A DNA stretch of 64,000 bases from contig NZ_JBDUUH010000002.1 of the NCBI RefSeq assembly GCF_039939195.1, positions 372,001 to 436,000 of the forward strand, read 5' to 3'. Positions 63,714 to 64,000 of this stretch are shown in pieces. Every line of letters starts with the position of its first letter. Position 1 is the stretch's first letter. The notes beneath the pieces were generated by a model. It did not search any database and was not told the origin of the DNA. It saw only the letters and a program-made list of their open reading frames with translations. Origin of the DNA: Foliimonas ilicis (GTDB lineage Bacteria > Pseudomonadota > Alphaproteobacteria > Rhizobiales > Rhizobiaceae). A program made the translations under genes and the position numbers.

Positions 63714-64000
63714 CTAAGCCTTGCGATCAGCCCGGCGCGCGGCCACGTAGCGCATTGCCATAACCCGGCGGCGCCAGATCTCGTTGCGCATCGCCATCAG
63801 ATGCAGCGTGAAAAACAGCATCGTAAAGCCCAGCGCCGAGATCAGCAGCGGCCACAGCAGGCTCGGATGGATCGTCGGGCCGTCGAGACGGAACACAGAT
63901 GCGGGCTGATGCAGCGTGTTCCACCAATCGACCGAGAATTTGATGATCGGGATGTTGACCGAGCCGACCAGCGTGATGATCGCGGCAGCTCGGGCCGAGC
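63714..64000 (-). CDS. ccmC: Haem exporter protein CcmC, C-terminal part (cut by window edge)
   Basis: The visible 95 codons contain TLVGSVNIPIIKFSVDWWNTLHQPAS, of which SVDWWNTLHQ is the CcmC tryptophan-rich haem-binding motif. Two further membrane helices and a short basic tail follow. CcmC hands haem to CcmE in cytochrome c maturation. The N-terminal part lies beyond the window. No ccmD follows immediately; the next gene is convergent. Confidence 0.9.
   Translation of the reverse strand, partial: SARAAAIITLVGSVNIPIIKFSVDWWNTLHQPASVFRLDGPTIHPSLLWPLLISALGFTMLFFTLHLMAMRNEIWRRRVMAMRYVAARRADRKA

Overview
The window looks like a chromosome segment from an alphaproteobacterium of the Brucella/Ochrobactrum group (Hyphomicrobiales). 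I infer this from the gene families and their order (CckA, FliO-like protein and DksA close together; a MarR regulator next to an L,D-transpeptidase as in LdtR/LdtP; Asp-type HemB; Bpt; CcmC), from the moderately high GC content, and from the dense coding. No database search was possible, so the genus is an inference.

Layout. Positions 1-31,000 are mainly core genome: cckA (cut by the left edge), a fliO-like gene, ynfA, dksA, an L,D-transpeptidase with its MarR regulator, 3-hydroxyisobutyryl-CoA hydrolase, hemB, an RDD protein, bpt, a DMT exporter, a large inverted-repeat element, parC, an unknown secreted protein, nhaA with a structured leader, corA, aspS, an MFS protein, rnd, a structured gene-free stretch, MAPEG, guaB, a Tat-exported metallo-hydrolase, a DHA2-type MFS, rlmE/ppx and a YbhN-like protein. 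A tRNA-Gln(CTG) at 31,148 is followed by an AT-rich two-gene islet (31,559-32,943). Its proteins I do not recognise: a soluble protein of 300 aa translationally coupled to a four-helix membrane protein.

After an Fe-dependent alcohol dehydrogenase, a thioesterase, an EEP-family phosphatase/nuclease and a cardiolipin synthase comes a tight operon at 37,514-44,467. It matches the petrobactin pathway asbA-asbB-asbC-asbD/E-asbF: two NIS synthetases, a 3,4-dihydroxybenzoate-activating ligase, a carrier protein fused to an AsbE-like transferase, and a 3-dehydroshikimate dehydratase. The AsbD-AsbE fusion, the alphaproteobacterial host and the absence of a local receptor or exporter make this the most interesting system here. 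Three small conserved-looking ORFs and a large hybrid histidine kinase follow.

From 48,791 to 63,709 there is an amino-acid catabolic region. A livJ-livG-livF-livH-livM ABC transporter lies downstream of a tightly overlapping operon on the same strand: 2-aminobenzoyl-CoA monooxygenase/reductase, SDR dehydrogenase, MarR regulator, enoyl-CoA hydratase, acyl-CoA dehydrogenase, 2-aminobenzoate-CoA ligase and kynureninase. A kynurenine-formamidase-like hydrolase is divergent from it across an intergenic region holding two overlapping palindromes that are a likely MarR operator. Together these genes can take N-formylkynurenine through kynurenine and anthranilate to anthranilyl-CoA and on to CoA-bound beta-oxidation. 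A stand-alone Lrp/AsnC ligand-binding domain and the 3' part of ccmC close the window.
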